DNA from: Candidatus Ventrenecus stercoripullorum
GTDB lineage: Bacteria; Bacillota_I; Bacilli_A; RF39; UBA660
Reading direction: 5' to 3'
Length of the DNA stretch: 44,177 nucleotides
Assembly: GCA_018712835.1 (NCBI GenBank)
Contig: DVGF01000056.1
Location: forward strand, 1-44,177
Shown here piece after piece: positions 17,852 to 26,036 of this stretch. The notes below the pieces were generated by a model, which was not told the origin of the DNA, did no database searches, and was given only the letters and a program-made list of their open reading frames with translations. Each line of letters opens with the position of its first letter. The first letter of the stretch is position 1. The position numbers were made by a program, and so were the translations under genes.

Positions 17852-18781
17852 TAGGTATTGTTGTAATTTTTCGGTGTTTTTGAAATTTAATTTGGCGATT
17901 TCTTGTAGTTTTTTTTCGCCATACTCTTTGACAATTTTGGCTGCTTGTTTGTCAACACTTTCGTTGGCTCCTTTTAGAAGGGGCATATTCACTTCTTTAC
18001 TTAGTTCATCCATTTTTTGAAGGAAAATATATCTGCTGATGCAACTAGAGGCTGCGACAGATGCACATTTGCTTTCGGCTTTTGGCGTGAAGTCTATATT
18101 TGTGACTTTTTCTGTAGCTTCTTTGATATGTTCAAAATATTTTTTAGGATAAACAAATTGGTCCACTACGATTGCTTCATAGTCCGGGCATCTTTTTTTC
18201 ATTTCTACTAAAACTTTGTTATGGAGAATTGCTTTGATTTTATTCATGTTATAGCCTATACTCTGATATTTGTTGTAGTCTTTGTTGGTTAAAATATAAG
18301 TACAATAGGGGATATTTTTAATTAATACTGGAGCGATTTCTTTGATTTTTTCGTCTGTTAATACTTTGGAGTCACGTACGCCTAATTGTTTTACAAAATC
18401 TGCTTGGTCTTTTGAGACGAACGATGCGGTTACAACGATTGGACCAAAGTAATCGCCTGTCCCAACTTCATCGGAACCGATAGTGGATTTTGCTTGCCAT
18501 TCTTTTCTTTCAAGTTTTCCTTTTTCTCTCTTTTTTTCGGTTTCATAAATATTAATTTTTTTGCCAGTTAGTTTTTCTTCCATTTCTGACCACATTTTAG
18601 CATCAATATCTGCGCTGATACCTTGAAACATTACTTTTCCTGACTCATATAATGTCACTATTGTATCAGCATCATCTGCTTGAAATACTGCGTAAGGAGG
18701 AGTTTTAATTCTTCTTTTATCTTCGTAATATTTTATCATTTTTTCTTTTAATTTGTCACTTACTTTAAAGACAATTGTCAT
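17849..18781 (-). CDS. rnhC: Ribonuclease HIII
   Basis: About 310 residues. RNase HIII cuts the RNA strand of RNA-DNA hybrids. The N-terminal TBP-like substrate domain ('TPPYAVFQADDADTIVTLY', 'KVMFQGISAD') distinguishes HIII from HII; the catalytic domain begins 'STIGSDEVGTGDYFGP' with the DEVG motif. Other acidic residues are in 'LGVRDSKVLTD' and 'AIVVDQF'. GGTGAT on the minus strand places the start at ATG 18781 and not at the earlier codons. The only gene in this stretch on the minus strand, convergent with holA and divergent from cvpA. Confidence 0.93.
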   Translation of the reverse strand: MTIVFKVSDKLKEKMIKYYEDKRRIKTPPYAVFQADDADTIVTLYESGKVMFQGISADIDAKMWSEMEEKLTGKKINIYETEKKREKGKLERKEWQAKSTIGSDEVGTGDYFGPIVVTASFVSKDQADFVKQLGVRDSKVLTDEKIKEIAPVLIKNIPYCTYILTNKDYNKYQSIGYNMNKIKAILHNKVLVEMKKRCPDYEAIVVDQFVYPKKYFEHIKEATEKVTNIDFTPKAESKCASVAASSCISRYIFLQKMDELSKEVNMPLLKGANESVDKQAAKIVKEYGEKKLQEIAKLNFKNTEKLQQYL

Positions 18782-18814
18782 AAACATCACCATAGATAGT
18801 TTATCATAATTTCT

Positions 18815-18843
18815 TTGCATTTCCTAGTTTTTTATACTATAAT
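18815..18843 (+). promoter_or_regulatory. Promoter of cvpA-trxA
   Basis: TTGCAT (18815-18820), 17 bp, TATAAT (18838-18843). Confidence 0.6.
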
Positions 18844-18864
18844 GGTTTAAAAGGAGGATATAGT

Positions 18865-19572
18865 ATGGGAACAACAATTGATATTATTATTGTCTTGATA
18901 TTGTTGATAGGGGCTGTCGTTGGCTTTAAGCGAGGAGTTATTAAAAGTGCTGTTACTTTTATAGGGGCAATTGTTGTCATTATTTTAGCTTTTTATTTAA
19001 AAAATCCTGTGTCTAAATTAATGTATACTTATTTGCCATTCTTTAATTTTGCTGGAGACTTTGAAGGCCTTACGGTGTTAAACATTGTCATTTATGAGGC
19101 ACTTGCTTTTGTGATTGTCTATGTTATTTTAATGAGTATTTTACAGATTTTAATTTCTGTGACGGGTGTAATTGAGAAAGTACTTAACTTTACTATTGTA
19201 CTTGGTATTCCGTCTAAATTACTTGGAGCATTGTTTGGTTTTTTTGAAACGTATTTGTTTGTTTTCGTAGCATTATTTTTACTTTCTCAAATACCAGTGA
19301 CAAATGCTTATATCAAAGATAGTTTTGTAGCAGATAAAATTGCTAATTCTAGCCCGATTTTGTCAGGAATTTCTGAGAATTATTATAAGGCATTTGAAGA
19401 AATCATTAGCATTAAAGATCAAAATATTCATGATAAAAATGAATACAATCGACAAAGCTTGGATATTTTATTAAAATATGATATTGTTGATGTAGATTCT
19501 GCTAGGGATTTGATTGAGTCTGGAAAAATGCCAATTGAAAATGCAGAAGGTATTTTAGATAAGTATGAATAA
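18865..19572 (+). CDS. CvpA family membrane protein
   Basis: 235 residues with four predicted membrane helices in the first ~150 residues ('IDIIIVLILLIGAVVGFKRG' opens the typical CvpA start, followed by 'AVTFIGAIVVIILAFYLKNP'), then a soluble tail. CvpA proteins are tied to colicin V production in E. coli and to cell-envelope homeostasis; the biochemical role is unsettled. AAAGGAGG precedes the ATG. trxA follows 17 bases after the stop. Confidence 0.8.
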   Translation: MGTTIDIIIVLILLIGAVVGFKRGVIKSAVTFIGAIVVIILAFYLKNPVSKLMYTYLPFFNFAGDFEGLTVLNIVIYEALAFVIVYVILMSILQILISVTGVIEKVLNFTIVLGIPSKLLGALFGFFETYLFVFVALFLLSQIPVTNAYIKDSFVADKIANSSPILSGISENYYKAFEEIISIKDQNIHDKNEYNRQSLDILLKYDIVDVDSARDLIESGKMPIENAEGILDKYE

Positions 19573-19589
19573 GAGAAAGGAAGATGAAA

Positions 19590-19886
19590 ATGGTTAAACA
19601 TTTGAAAGATGAAAATTTTGAAAGCGAGATAAAGAAAGGACTTGTATTGGTTGATTTTTATGCTGATTGGTGTGGTCCTTGTAAAGCTTTAGCGCCAATT
19701 TTAGAAGAATTAGAAGACATTTCTGTTTTAAAGGTTAATACAGAAGAACATACAGATTTGGCTGTGTCTTTTGGTGTTATGTCTATTCCAACGTTAATTC
19801 TTTTTAAAGATGGAGAGCAAGTTGGTAAAAATTTTGGCTTTATGAGTAAAGAAGAATTAGAAAGTTGGATTAAGTCTTTGAAATAA
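19590..19886 (+). CDS. trxA: Thioredoxin
   Basis: 98 residues with the active site 'ADWCGPCKALAP' and the cis-Pro loop 'VMSIPTLILFKDGE'. It reduces protein disulfides in the cytosol. GAAAGG at 19575-19580 fits ATG 19590 better than ATG 19584, which is only three bases away. Probably co-transcribed with cvpA and ends in a terminator that starts at its stop codon. Confidence 0.93.
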   Translation: MVKHLKDENFESEIKKGLVLVDFYADWCGPCKALAPILEELEDISVLKVNTEEHTDLAVSFGVMSIPTLILFKDGEQVGKNFGFMSKEELESWIKSLK

Positions 19887-19911
19887 CGAGCTTGAAATAG
19901 CTTGTTTTTTT
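19886..19911 (+). terminator. Terminator of trxA
   Basis: ACGAGCT, six-base loop, AGCTTGT, then a run of T. The T-run also forms the -35 region of the next promoter. Confidence 0.75.
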
Positions 19912-19930
19912 CTGCTTTCTTTTATACAAT
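19902..19930 (+). promoter_or_regulatory. Promoter giving a leaderless transcript
   Basis: TTGTTT (19902-19907), 17 bp, TACAAT (19925-19930). The expected start of transcription (19937-19938) coincides with the ATG at 19938. Confidence 0.6.
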
Positions 19931-19937
19931 AGTAGCC

Positions 19938-20432
19938 ATGGAATTATATTTAACACAAGAATTACAAAAAGAATTAGAAGAGATATCTCAGCTTGTTTCA
20001 GAGTTTAGTTTACGGGAGGACTATCGTTCTTTTACTACGCCTAGATTTGGAGAGATTTGGATTTGTCGTGTTCCTGTGCTTGTTTCTCATCAGGGGGAAG
20101 TTTTATTCGATACAATCGCGAGACCTGTTTTGATTGTTGATGATACACATGAGCATTTTATAAAACACGATTTAAAAAATTATTATGTTTTAAAGATTAC
20201 ATCGCAAAAAGATAGCTATCAAAGAATAAAGATTAATGATTATAAACAGTGTGGATTACAAAAAGAGTCCTTTGTACGTTTAGAAATTCCTTTGAAAGTA
20301 GAGAGATGTCAGTTGCTATATAAAATAGGAAAGATTAGTGTTATTCAGGCAGAAGAATATGTCCAGAAGGTACAGAGATATATTCAAAATAGTGCAGATT
20401 GTCAAATAAGTGAAAAAACGGTTGCCAATTAA
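19938..20432 (+). CDS. MazF/PemK-like fold protein, solitary
   Basis: 164 residues. After a helical N-terminal ~45 residues it shows the PemK/MazF barrel order: 'RFGEIWICRVPV', 'ARPVLIVDDT', 'YYVLKITSQ', 'CGLQKESFVRLEIPLKVE', 'KIGKIS'. In characterised relatives this fold is an mRNA interferase toxin. No antitoxin-sized gene with an overlapping start is present: trxA ends 51 bases upstream behind a terminator, and a signal-peptide protein follows. No ribosome binding site precedes the ATG, and the promoter spacing predicts a leaderless mRNA. It may be a tamed housekeeping member of the family; activity is unknown. Confidence 0.65.
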   Translation: MELYLTQELQKELEEISQLVSEFSLREDYRSFTTPRFGEIWICRVPVLVSHQGEVLFDTIARPVLIVDDTHEHFIKHDLKNYYVLKITSQKDSYQRIKINDYKQCGLQKESFVRLEIPLKVERCQLLYKIGKISVIQAEEYVQKVQRYIQNSADCQISEKTVAN

Positions 20433-20450
20433 AAAAGGATATAGTAAAAT
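20422..20450 (+). promoter_or_regulatory. Promoter of the sortase cassette
   Basis: TTGCCA (20422-20427), 17 bp, TAAAAT (20445-20450). The -35 overlaps the end of the MazF-like gene. Confidence 0.6.
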
Positions 20451-20476
20451 GATGATAGAAAGGTGGAGAGTTTTTT

Positions 20477-21001
20477 ATGAAGAAATGTAGCATGATTTTA
20501 TTAGCAGCGCTTGTAATGTTTGGTTTTTCTGTTTCTGCAAATGCAATGACAGAAGATGAATTAGAAGCAAAGTTAACAGCAACTTATGATATTAATGGTA
20601 ATGAAATTTCTTTAAGAGATACTGAGAAAGTTTTAGTAGAACAATATCTTGCTAAGAACGAAATTAGTGAATCTGATGCTTCCTATATTGCTTCTAAAGT
20701 TGATGAAGCGATTGCTATTTTAAGAAATGCTAACGTTACTAACTTGAATGACTTATCTAGTGCAGATAAGAATAAGTTAGTGGCTCTTGTAAGTGACATT
20801 TCTGATAATACGGCAATTAAAGCTACTGTGTTATCTGGTGGAGTTCTTTCTATTCAAAATATTGATGGAACAGAATTTGCACGTGTAACTAAAGAAGCAA
20901 TCAGACAAACAGGTGCCAGCAATATTCTTGTAATTACTGGAATTATTTCACTTGCTGGACTCGCAATTGCTGTAGGAATGTTAAAGAAAAAGAATGCATA
21001 A
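20477..21001 (+). CDS. Secreted protein with sorting-signal-like tail
   Basis: 174 residues. A clear signal peptide (~1-23, 'ILLAALVMFGFSVSANA' with AxA cleavage), a charged helical middle ('SDASYIASKVDEAIAILRNA', 'SSADKNKLVALVSDI') and a C-terminal 'IRQTGA', ~20 hydrophobic residues and 'KKKNA'. This is the layout of a cell-wall sorting signal but with IRQTG instead of LPxTG. The sortase gene starts inside its last codons (8-base overlap), so this is probably its dedicated substrate. The function of the mature domain is unknown. AAAGGTGGAG precedes the ATG. Confidence 0.75.
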   Translation: MKKCSMILLAALVMFGFSVSANAMTEDELEAKLTATYDINGNEISLRDTEKVLVEQYLAKNEISESDASYIASKVDEAIAILRNANVTNLNDLSSADKNKLVALVSDISDNTAIKATVLSGGVLSIQNIDGTEFARVTKEAIRQTGASNILVITGIISLAGLAIAVGMLKKKNA

Positions 21002-21635
21002 GCTAAAAAACGTTTTAAAGGGAATTGCGAAGAATATCGCAGTTTCCTTTTTCTTTACGTCTTTTCTTGTCTTTTTGTTTTTCCTGTTTGTTGATAGACA
21101 AGTGAGACCGTATTTTATTTTGATTAGTAATTTAAGTTATTCAGAGGTGAAGACTGAAAATCAGTCCATTTCTTTCGATACAGTTGAAAAAAGACTTACA
21201 GATTATCCGAATTATGGAACGGTTTGGGCAACGATTAAAATTCCTGCATTAAATTTAGAATTGCCAGTTTATCATGGAGATACACTAGATATTTTGCGTT
21301 ATGGAGTAGGGCATTTGGCTGGTAGTTATTTTCCTGGTGAAGGGGGAGGTATTGTGCTAGACGCTCATAATAATGAAGCATACTTTGGAACTCTTCCTAA
21401 TTTAGCTTTTGGAGATGAAATCGTATTAGATACCATTTATGGAACCTATACCTATGAAATGACAGAGGCTAAAATTATTAAAAATACTGAGGAAGAAGCG
21501 CTTCCTGTTAAAACAGAGGAAGAGTTGTTGATGCTATACACATGTTATCCTCCAGGATACGTTGGACTTACAAATGAACGTTATGTGGTATATGCAAAAC
21601 TTAAAGGAGCTGATTATAACAATGAAAACAATTAG
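20994..21635 (+). CDS. Sortase, class D-like
   Basis: 213 residues: an N-terminal membrane helix (~15-35), then a sortase barrel. Catalytic His is in 'GIVLDAHNN', Cys in 'LLMLYTCYPPGYVGLTNERY' with the Arg at its end; 'TCYP' and 'ERYVVYA' are typical of class D enzymes. Sortases cut a sorting motif and join the protein to the cell wall. It overlaps both neighbours (8 bases upstream, 14 downstream), so substrate, sortase and membrane protein form one translational unit. Confidence 0.9.
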   Translation: MHKLKNVLKGIAKNIAVSFFFTSFLVFLFFLFVDRQVRPYFILISNLSYSEVKTENQSISFDTVEKRLTDYPNYGTVWATIKIPALNLELPVYHGDTLDILRYGVGHLAGSYFPGEGGGIVLDAHNNEAYFGTLPNLAFGDEIVLDTIYGTYTYEMTEAKIIKNTEEEALPVKTEEELLMLYTCYPPGYVGLTNERYVVYAKLKGADYNNENN

Positions 21636-22443
21636 TTATTATGTTGGTGAGTTTTTCCTTGCTGTTCTAATTTTTTTCTTTGCTGTAATCTTGATGCTAC
21701 AATGTACAATCTTCCAAGAGAATTTTATGGTGAAAGAAATAGAGAAAAGTAATTTTATCCAAGAACTTTATCAAACAACTGAAGAAGAATTTTCTTATTA
21801 TATTTTGCAGTCTGGTCTTTCCGAGGAAGTAGTAACAGATCTTATTTCAGAAAGTGAAATGAAAGAAGTACTTTTAGAATATCTTCATAATTTCTATGAA
21901 GGTAATTCGCTTACTATTCCAACCGATGACATTAAAACAAAATTGGAAGCTAATATTATCAATTATTTAAATCAAAATAATTTGACTGTGAGTGATGAAG
22001 CTTCTCTAGATTTGTTTGTTGAAGAAATTTTAAATACATATCAAAAGAATATGGAGGATTCTTTCTTGTTTGGGCGTGTGCAGACTTTGTTTGTAAAAAT
22101 TAAACAACTGTTACCAACAATTCTGATTGTTTTAGGAATTACAATTGTTCTTATCTTTCTTTTATTAAGGTTTGGTTTGAAGAAAAATTCTTTAGGAATT
22201 CCTTGTTTTACTAGTGGAGCCTTGTTTCTTTTATTCTATCTTTATGTTTGTAATTCTTTAGATATGCAAAATTTTTACGTCTATAACGAAGCGTTTTCTA
22301 ATTTAATGAAGAGCATTTATTCTAGTATTTGTTCTAATATGCTCGCTGGTGCTGTGATACTATTTGTTTTGGGGGTTTTTGCGACGGTTTTTGGTTCTTT
22401 TTTTGGCTTACAAAAGAAAAAGAAAAGCGTGAAACAGAAGTGA
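21622..22443 (+). CDS. Membrane protein of the sortase cassette
   Basis: About 273 residues. One membrane helix at the N-terminus (~8-30), an extracytoplasmic helical region of ~130 residues, then three helices ('LLPTILIVLGITIVLIFLLL' onwards) and a Lys-rich end. No family recognised. AAAGGAG at 21603-21609 fits ATG 21622 better than the longer upstream reading. The overlap with the sortase gene suggests a joint role at the membrane, for example in helping or restricting the sortase (inference). Confidence 0.6.
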   Translation: MKTISYYVGEFFLAVLIFFFAVILMLQCTIFQENFMVKEIEKSNFIQELYQTTEEEFSYYILQSGLSEEVVTDLISESEMKEVLLEYLHNFYEGNSLTIPTDDIKTKLEANIINYLNQNNLTVSDEASLDLFVEEILNTYQKNMEDSFLFGRVQTLFVKIKQLLPTILIVLGITIVLIFLLLRFGLKKNSLGIPCFTSGALFLLFYLYVCNSLDMQNFYVYNEAFSNLMKSIYSSICSNMLAGAVILFVLGVFATVFGSFFGLQKKKKSVKQK

Positions 22444-22486
22444 AATTTGTTTTAGAAAATGTAAGAATAAGAGAGTACAAAATTCA

Positions 22487-22515
22487 TTGACAAATGAGTA
22501 CTTTTTTATTACACT
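22487..22515 (+). promoter_or_regulatory. Promoter of the capsule locus
   Basis: TTGACA (22487-22492), 17 bp, TACACT (22510-22515). It is the first promoter of the polysaccharide operon. Confidence 0.75.
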
Positions 22516-22545
22516 ATTTTTAGGGTAAAAGAAGGGATGTTTTTT

Positions 22546-23220
22546 ATGGAAGAGATTAATCTAAAAGAGTTAGGTAATTATTTTCTTTCCCATATTATGA
22601 TTATTTTGAGTGTGATTACTGTTATTTTAATTGTTGGATGTATTTATTCTGTGGTAATAAAAAAGCCGTTATATCATGGAACAACATCGATTGTTTTAGT
22701 AAATCAAAACAATGGAAATACGATTACTAATAGTGATATTCAAGTAAATCGTAATTTGGTTGAGACATATACGCAGATTATTAAAAGTAGAAAGATATTG
22801 TCGACTGTGATTAGTCAGTTAGGTCTTACTTATAGTGAAAGTGCTTTAGCAAACAATGTTAGTGTTTCTGCTATTACGGATACGGATATTATTAAGATTT
22901 CTGTATCTGATGAAAACAATCAACTTGCAGCAGATATTGCAAATGAAATTGCTAGAGTGTTTATGGAAGATATTAAAACACGTTATAATTTGCAGAATGT
23001 TTCTGTGTTAGATGAAGCTGTTGCAGAAAGTAGTCCTTATAATGTGAATATTGCAAAAGAGATTGTATTATATATCCTTATTGGAGTTGTTTTAGGGTGC
23101 GCTATTGTATTTGTTATGTTCTATTTTGATACGTCTATTAAATCAAGTACTGAAATTGAAGAAAAATTTGGATTGGCAGTTTTAGGAAATGTGCCATATG
23201 TAGAAAAGAGGGGCTCTTAA
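22546..23220 (+). CDS. Polysaccharide chain-length regulator (CpsC/Wzz type)
   Basis: 224 residues with two membrane helices (about 15-36 and 175-197) flanking an extracytoplasmic domain, as in Wzz proteins, here with the short form that uses a separate kinase. Such proteins set chain length and activate the cognate tyrosine kinase. AAGGGA at 22532-22537 favours ATG 22546 over ATG 22537. Its stop overlaps the kinase start (TAATG). Confidence 0.88.
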   Translation: MEEINLKELGNYFLSHIMIILSVITVILIVGCIYSVVIKKPLYHGTTSIVLVNQNNGNTITNSDIQVNRNLVETYTQIIKSRKILSTVISQLGLTYSESALANNVSVSAITDTDIIKISVSDENNQLAADIANEIARVFMEDIKTRYNLQNVSVLDEAVAESSPYNVNIAKEIVLYILIGVVLGCAIVFVMFYFDTSIKSSTEIEEKFGLAVLGNVPYVEKRGS

Positions 23221-23912
23221 TGAATCAAAGTAGTGACTTAATCGTAAATGTAAAACCAAAATCTGCTTTTAGTGAAGCAATTAAAACAATTCGTACCAAT
23301 TTGCAGTTTTCGTCTGTGGATATGGAAACAAAAATTATTTTGATGACAAGTGCTGAAATGGGAGATGGGAAAAGCTTTATTTTAGCAAATCTTGCTTTAG
23401 CATATGCTCAAGAGGATAAAAAAGTTTTAATTATTGACTGTGATTTAAGACGAGGAAGACAACATAAGATTTTTCATGTAAAAAATTCTTCTAGTCGAGG
23501 ATATTCGAATTTGATTTTGAATTATGAGGAGCCAAGGGATTTGGCAAAATATATTGTTAAAACGGAAATTGAGAATGTTTCTTTAATTCCAAAGGGACCA
23601 ACTCCTCCTAATCCGATTGAACTTCTAGCTTCGGATACAAATCGTGAGATTTTACAAAAGTTAGATCAAATATTTGACATTATTCTTTTGGATTGTCCAC
23701 CGGCTTTAGGATTGTCGGATACACTTGTTATGACGAGATATTCTGATGCAAATATTGTTGTTGTGTCTGCTAAGAAAACAAAGACAGAAATGCTCAATGA
23801 TGTGAAAAAAGCGTTTGAGAAAGCAAATGCTGAGATTACAGGAGTTGTCTTAAATCGAGTGGAATTAAAACATAAGAAGGGATATGGATATTATGAGTAC
23901 TATGAACAGTAA
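23220..23912 (+). CDS. Bacterial tyrosine kinase, CpsD/CapB type
   Basis: 230 residues of the BY-kinase family. Walker A in 'TSAEMGDGKSFILANLA', Walker A' 'LIIDCDLRRGRQ', Walker B 'IILLDCPPALG', and a C-terminal tyrosine cluster 'GYGYYEYYEQ' for autophosphorylation. It works with the preceding chain-length protein to control polymer assembly. Typical SxxxGEGKS reads AEMGDGKS, still compatible with nucleotide binding. Confidence 0.92.
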   Translation: MNQSSDLIVNVKPKSAFSEAIKTIRTNLQFSSVDMETKIILMTSAEMGDGKSFILANLALAYAQEDKKVLIIDCDLRRGRQHKIFHVKNSSSRGYSNLILNYEEPRDLAKYIVKTEIENVSLIPKGPTPPNPIELLASDTNREILQKLDQIFDIILLDCPPALGLSDTLVMTRYSDANIVVVSAKKTKTEMLNDVKKAFEKANAEITGVVLNRVELKHKKGYGYYEYYEQ

Positions 23913-24633
23913 TTTAAAAGATATCCATTCTCATATACTTTCTGGCATTGATGATGGTAGTGAATCGGCTGCAGAAAGCATCAAAATTTTAAAATTAGCG
24001 ATTCAAGAAGGGGTGTCAGATATTATTTTGACACCCCATTATATTTATGGAAGTAACTATGCTTGCAATAATAAAGATAAAAGAATTCGATTTGAAGTGT
24101 TGCAAGAACTTGTGGAAACTAGAAATTTGCCCATTCGTCTTTATTTAGGAAATGAGATACTTTTGTGTGAACATATTTTAGAGCTTTTAGAGAATGGGGA
24201 ATGTATGACGTTAAATCATTCACGGTATGTGTTAGTAGAGCTTCCTATGAATAATGAGCTTTTAAATGCAAAAAAGATTTTCTTTGAGTTGGTTAGTCAT
24301 GAATATATTCCAATTTTGGCACATCCGGAGAGGTATCATTATATTTCAGAGGATTCTACGTTCTTTGATGATTTGGTTGATATGGGAGTCTTGCTACAGG
24401 GAAACTACAAAAGTTTGCTTGGAAAGTATTCGAAGGGTGCAGAGAGAAGACTAAAAAAATTATTACAAAAGAATATGATTACTTTTTTAGCTAGTGATAC
24501 GCATCATGCAGAAGCTTATGATTTAAAAAAGGCTTATAAGAAAGTACTTAAAATAGTGAAAGATAAAGAGCGTGTGAAAAAATTATTTGTTGAAAATTTT
24601 GATTATATTTTGTATGATAAAGATGTTTGTTAG
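23893..24633 (+). CDS. PHP-family tyrosine phosphatase, CpsB type
   Basis: About 246 residues. It has the PHP metal-binding motifs 'DIHSHILSGIDDGS', 'TPHYIYG', 'AHPERYHYI' and 'ASDTHH'. CpsB/YwqE-type enzymes dephosphorylate the Tyr tail of the kinase. Several ATGs (23884, 23893, 23902) lie within the end of the kinase gene; the AAGAAGG at 23874-23880 gives best spacing with 23893. Kinase and phosphatase overlap by about 20 bases. Confidence 0.9.
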   Translation: MSTMNSNLKDIHSHILSGIDDGSESAAESIKILKLAIQEGVSDIILTPHYIYGSNYACNNKDKRIRFEVLQELVETRNLPIRLYLGNEILLCEHILELLENGECMTLNHSRYVLVELPMNNELLNAKKIFFELVSHEYIPILAHPERYHYISEDSTFFDDLVDMGVLLQGNYKSLLGKYSKGAERRLKKLLQKNMITFLASDTHHAEAYDLKKAYKKVLKIVKDKERVKKLFVENFDYILYDKDVC

Positions 24634-24643
24634 GAGTGTTTGT

Positions 24644-25273
24644 ATGTATAGGAAGTTTGTAAAGAGAGTTTTAGATGTTTTGGTGGTTTTATTCATATTA
24701 ATTGTTTTTGCTATTCCTATGATCCTTATTGCAATTGCTATTAAATTAGAAGATCATGGTCCTGTGTTTTTCAGGCAAGAACGAACGGGACGTTATGGGA
24801 AAGTATTTCGGCTTATTAAGTTTCGAAGTATGAAAGTAGATAATGATGTTCATGATTTTAAATGCGCAGACAAACATACGAAAGTGGGAAGTTTTTTAAG
24901 AAAAACATCATTGGATGAACTTCCTCAAGTATTTAATATTTTAAAAGGGGAAATGAGTTTTATTGGACCACGTCCTTGGATCCCAGATTACTATGAAAAT
25001 ATGAATGCCGAACAAAGAAAAAGAGTGAATGTTCGACCAGGGATTACTGGACTTGCTCAAGCAAAGGGAAGAAATGGTTTGACAATCTTTGAAAAGATCA
25101 AATTCGATGTTCATTATGTAGAAAATTTAACTTTTTTTGAAGATTGTAAAGTGATATTCTTAACGATTGTGACTGTGTTATCAGGAAAAGGTGCTGATGC
25201 TGGAAAAGAGACAATTAAGAATGAGTTAGATGCTTTAAAGCAAGAAAAAACGGCAATTCATGAGGGAGGGTAG
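24644..25273 (+). CDS. Initiating sugar-phosphate transferase (CpsE/WcaJ family)
   Basis: 209 residues, the short form of the polyprenyl-phosphate hexose-1-phosphate transferases. One membrane hairpin near the N-terminus, then 'GPVFFRQERTGRYGKVFRLI', 'KFRSM', 'RKTSLDELPQVFNILKGEMS', 'GPRPW' and 'VRPGITGLAQ'. It loads the first sugar on undecaprenyl phosphate on the cytoplasmic face. GGAGTG upstream chooses ATG 24644. The sugar cannot be read from the sequence. Confidence 0.92.
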   Translation: MYRKFVKRVLDVLVVLFILIVFAIPMILIAIAIKLEDHGPVFFRQERTGRYGKVFRLIKFRSMKVDNDVHDFKCADKHTKVGSFLRKTSLDELPQVFNILKGEMSFIGPRPWIPDYYENMNAEQRKRVNVRPGITGLAQAKGRNGLTIFEKIKFDVHYVENLTFFEDCKVIFLTIVTVLSGKGADAGKETIKNELDALKQEKTAIHEGG

Positions 25274-25278
25274 AGGTA

Positions 25279-26034
25279 ATGACAGAAGAATTGATTAGCA
25301 TAGTTGTACCTGTGTATAATGCTGAAAAATTTTTAAACGATACCATTCAAACAGTGCTAGCTCAAACTTATCCTAACTGGGAACTTCTGCTTGTGGATGA
25401 TTGTTCCAGCGATGACAGTGTAAGTATTATTAAGAAATTTGCTGCAAATGATGACAGAATTCATTTATTAAGAAATGAGAAAAATAGTGGGGCTGCGTTA
25501 ACAAGAAATAAAGGAATAGAAGAAGCTAAAGGAACTTATTTATGTTTTTTAGATGCTGATGACTTGTGGGAAAAAGAAAAACTTGAAAAGCAATTAAAGT
25601 TTATGAAAGAAAATCATTGCGCATTTTCGTTTACAAGTTATGAATTTGCTGATAGTAATGGGATCCCGAATGGGAAAAAAGTGAAAGTGCCTAGAACGAT
25701 AAACTATAAGCAAGCTTTAAAAAATACTACGATATTTACAAGTACGGTTATGTTTGATTTAAATAAATTAGCAAAAGAAGATATTTATATGCCTGATGTA
25801 AAAAGCGAAGATACAGCAACTTGGTGGAAAATTTTAAAAAAACTATCATACGCATATGGTATTAATAATATCGTGGTTTTATATAGACGTAGCGAAAATA
25901 CTCTTTCTTCAAATAAAATTAAAGCGTTAAAAAGAACATGGAATTTATATCGAAATGTTGAAGAACTAACTTTTTTGACTAGTATATATAATTTCTCATG
26001 GTACTGTTTTAATGCTTTGAAAAGGAGGGTTTAA
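25279..26034 (+). CDS. GT2-family glycosyltransferase
   Basis: 251 residues of the GT-A fold: 'ISIVVPVYNAEKFLNDTIQT', 'WELLLVDDCSSDDS', 'NSGAALTRNKGIEEAKGTYL' and the DxD-type 'FLDADDLW'. It adds a sugar from a nucleotide donor to the lipid-linked acceptor. It lies 5 bases after the initiating transferase, so it may act second. Donor and linkage unknown. Confidence 0.9.
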   Translation: MTEELISIVVPVYNAEKFLNDTIQTVLAQTYPNWELLLVDDCSSDDSVSIIKKFAANDDRIHLLRNEKNSGAALTRNKGIEEAKGTYLCFLDADDLWEKEKLEKQLKFMKENHCAFSFTSYEFADSNGIPNGKKVKVPRTINYKQALKNTTIFTSTVMFDLNKLAKEDIYMPDVKSEDTATWWKILKKLSYAYGINNIVVLYRRSENTLSSNKIKALKRTWNLYRNVEELTFLTSIYNFSWYCFNALKRRV

Positions 26035-26036
26035 AA

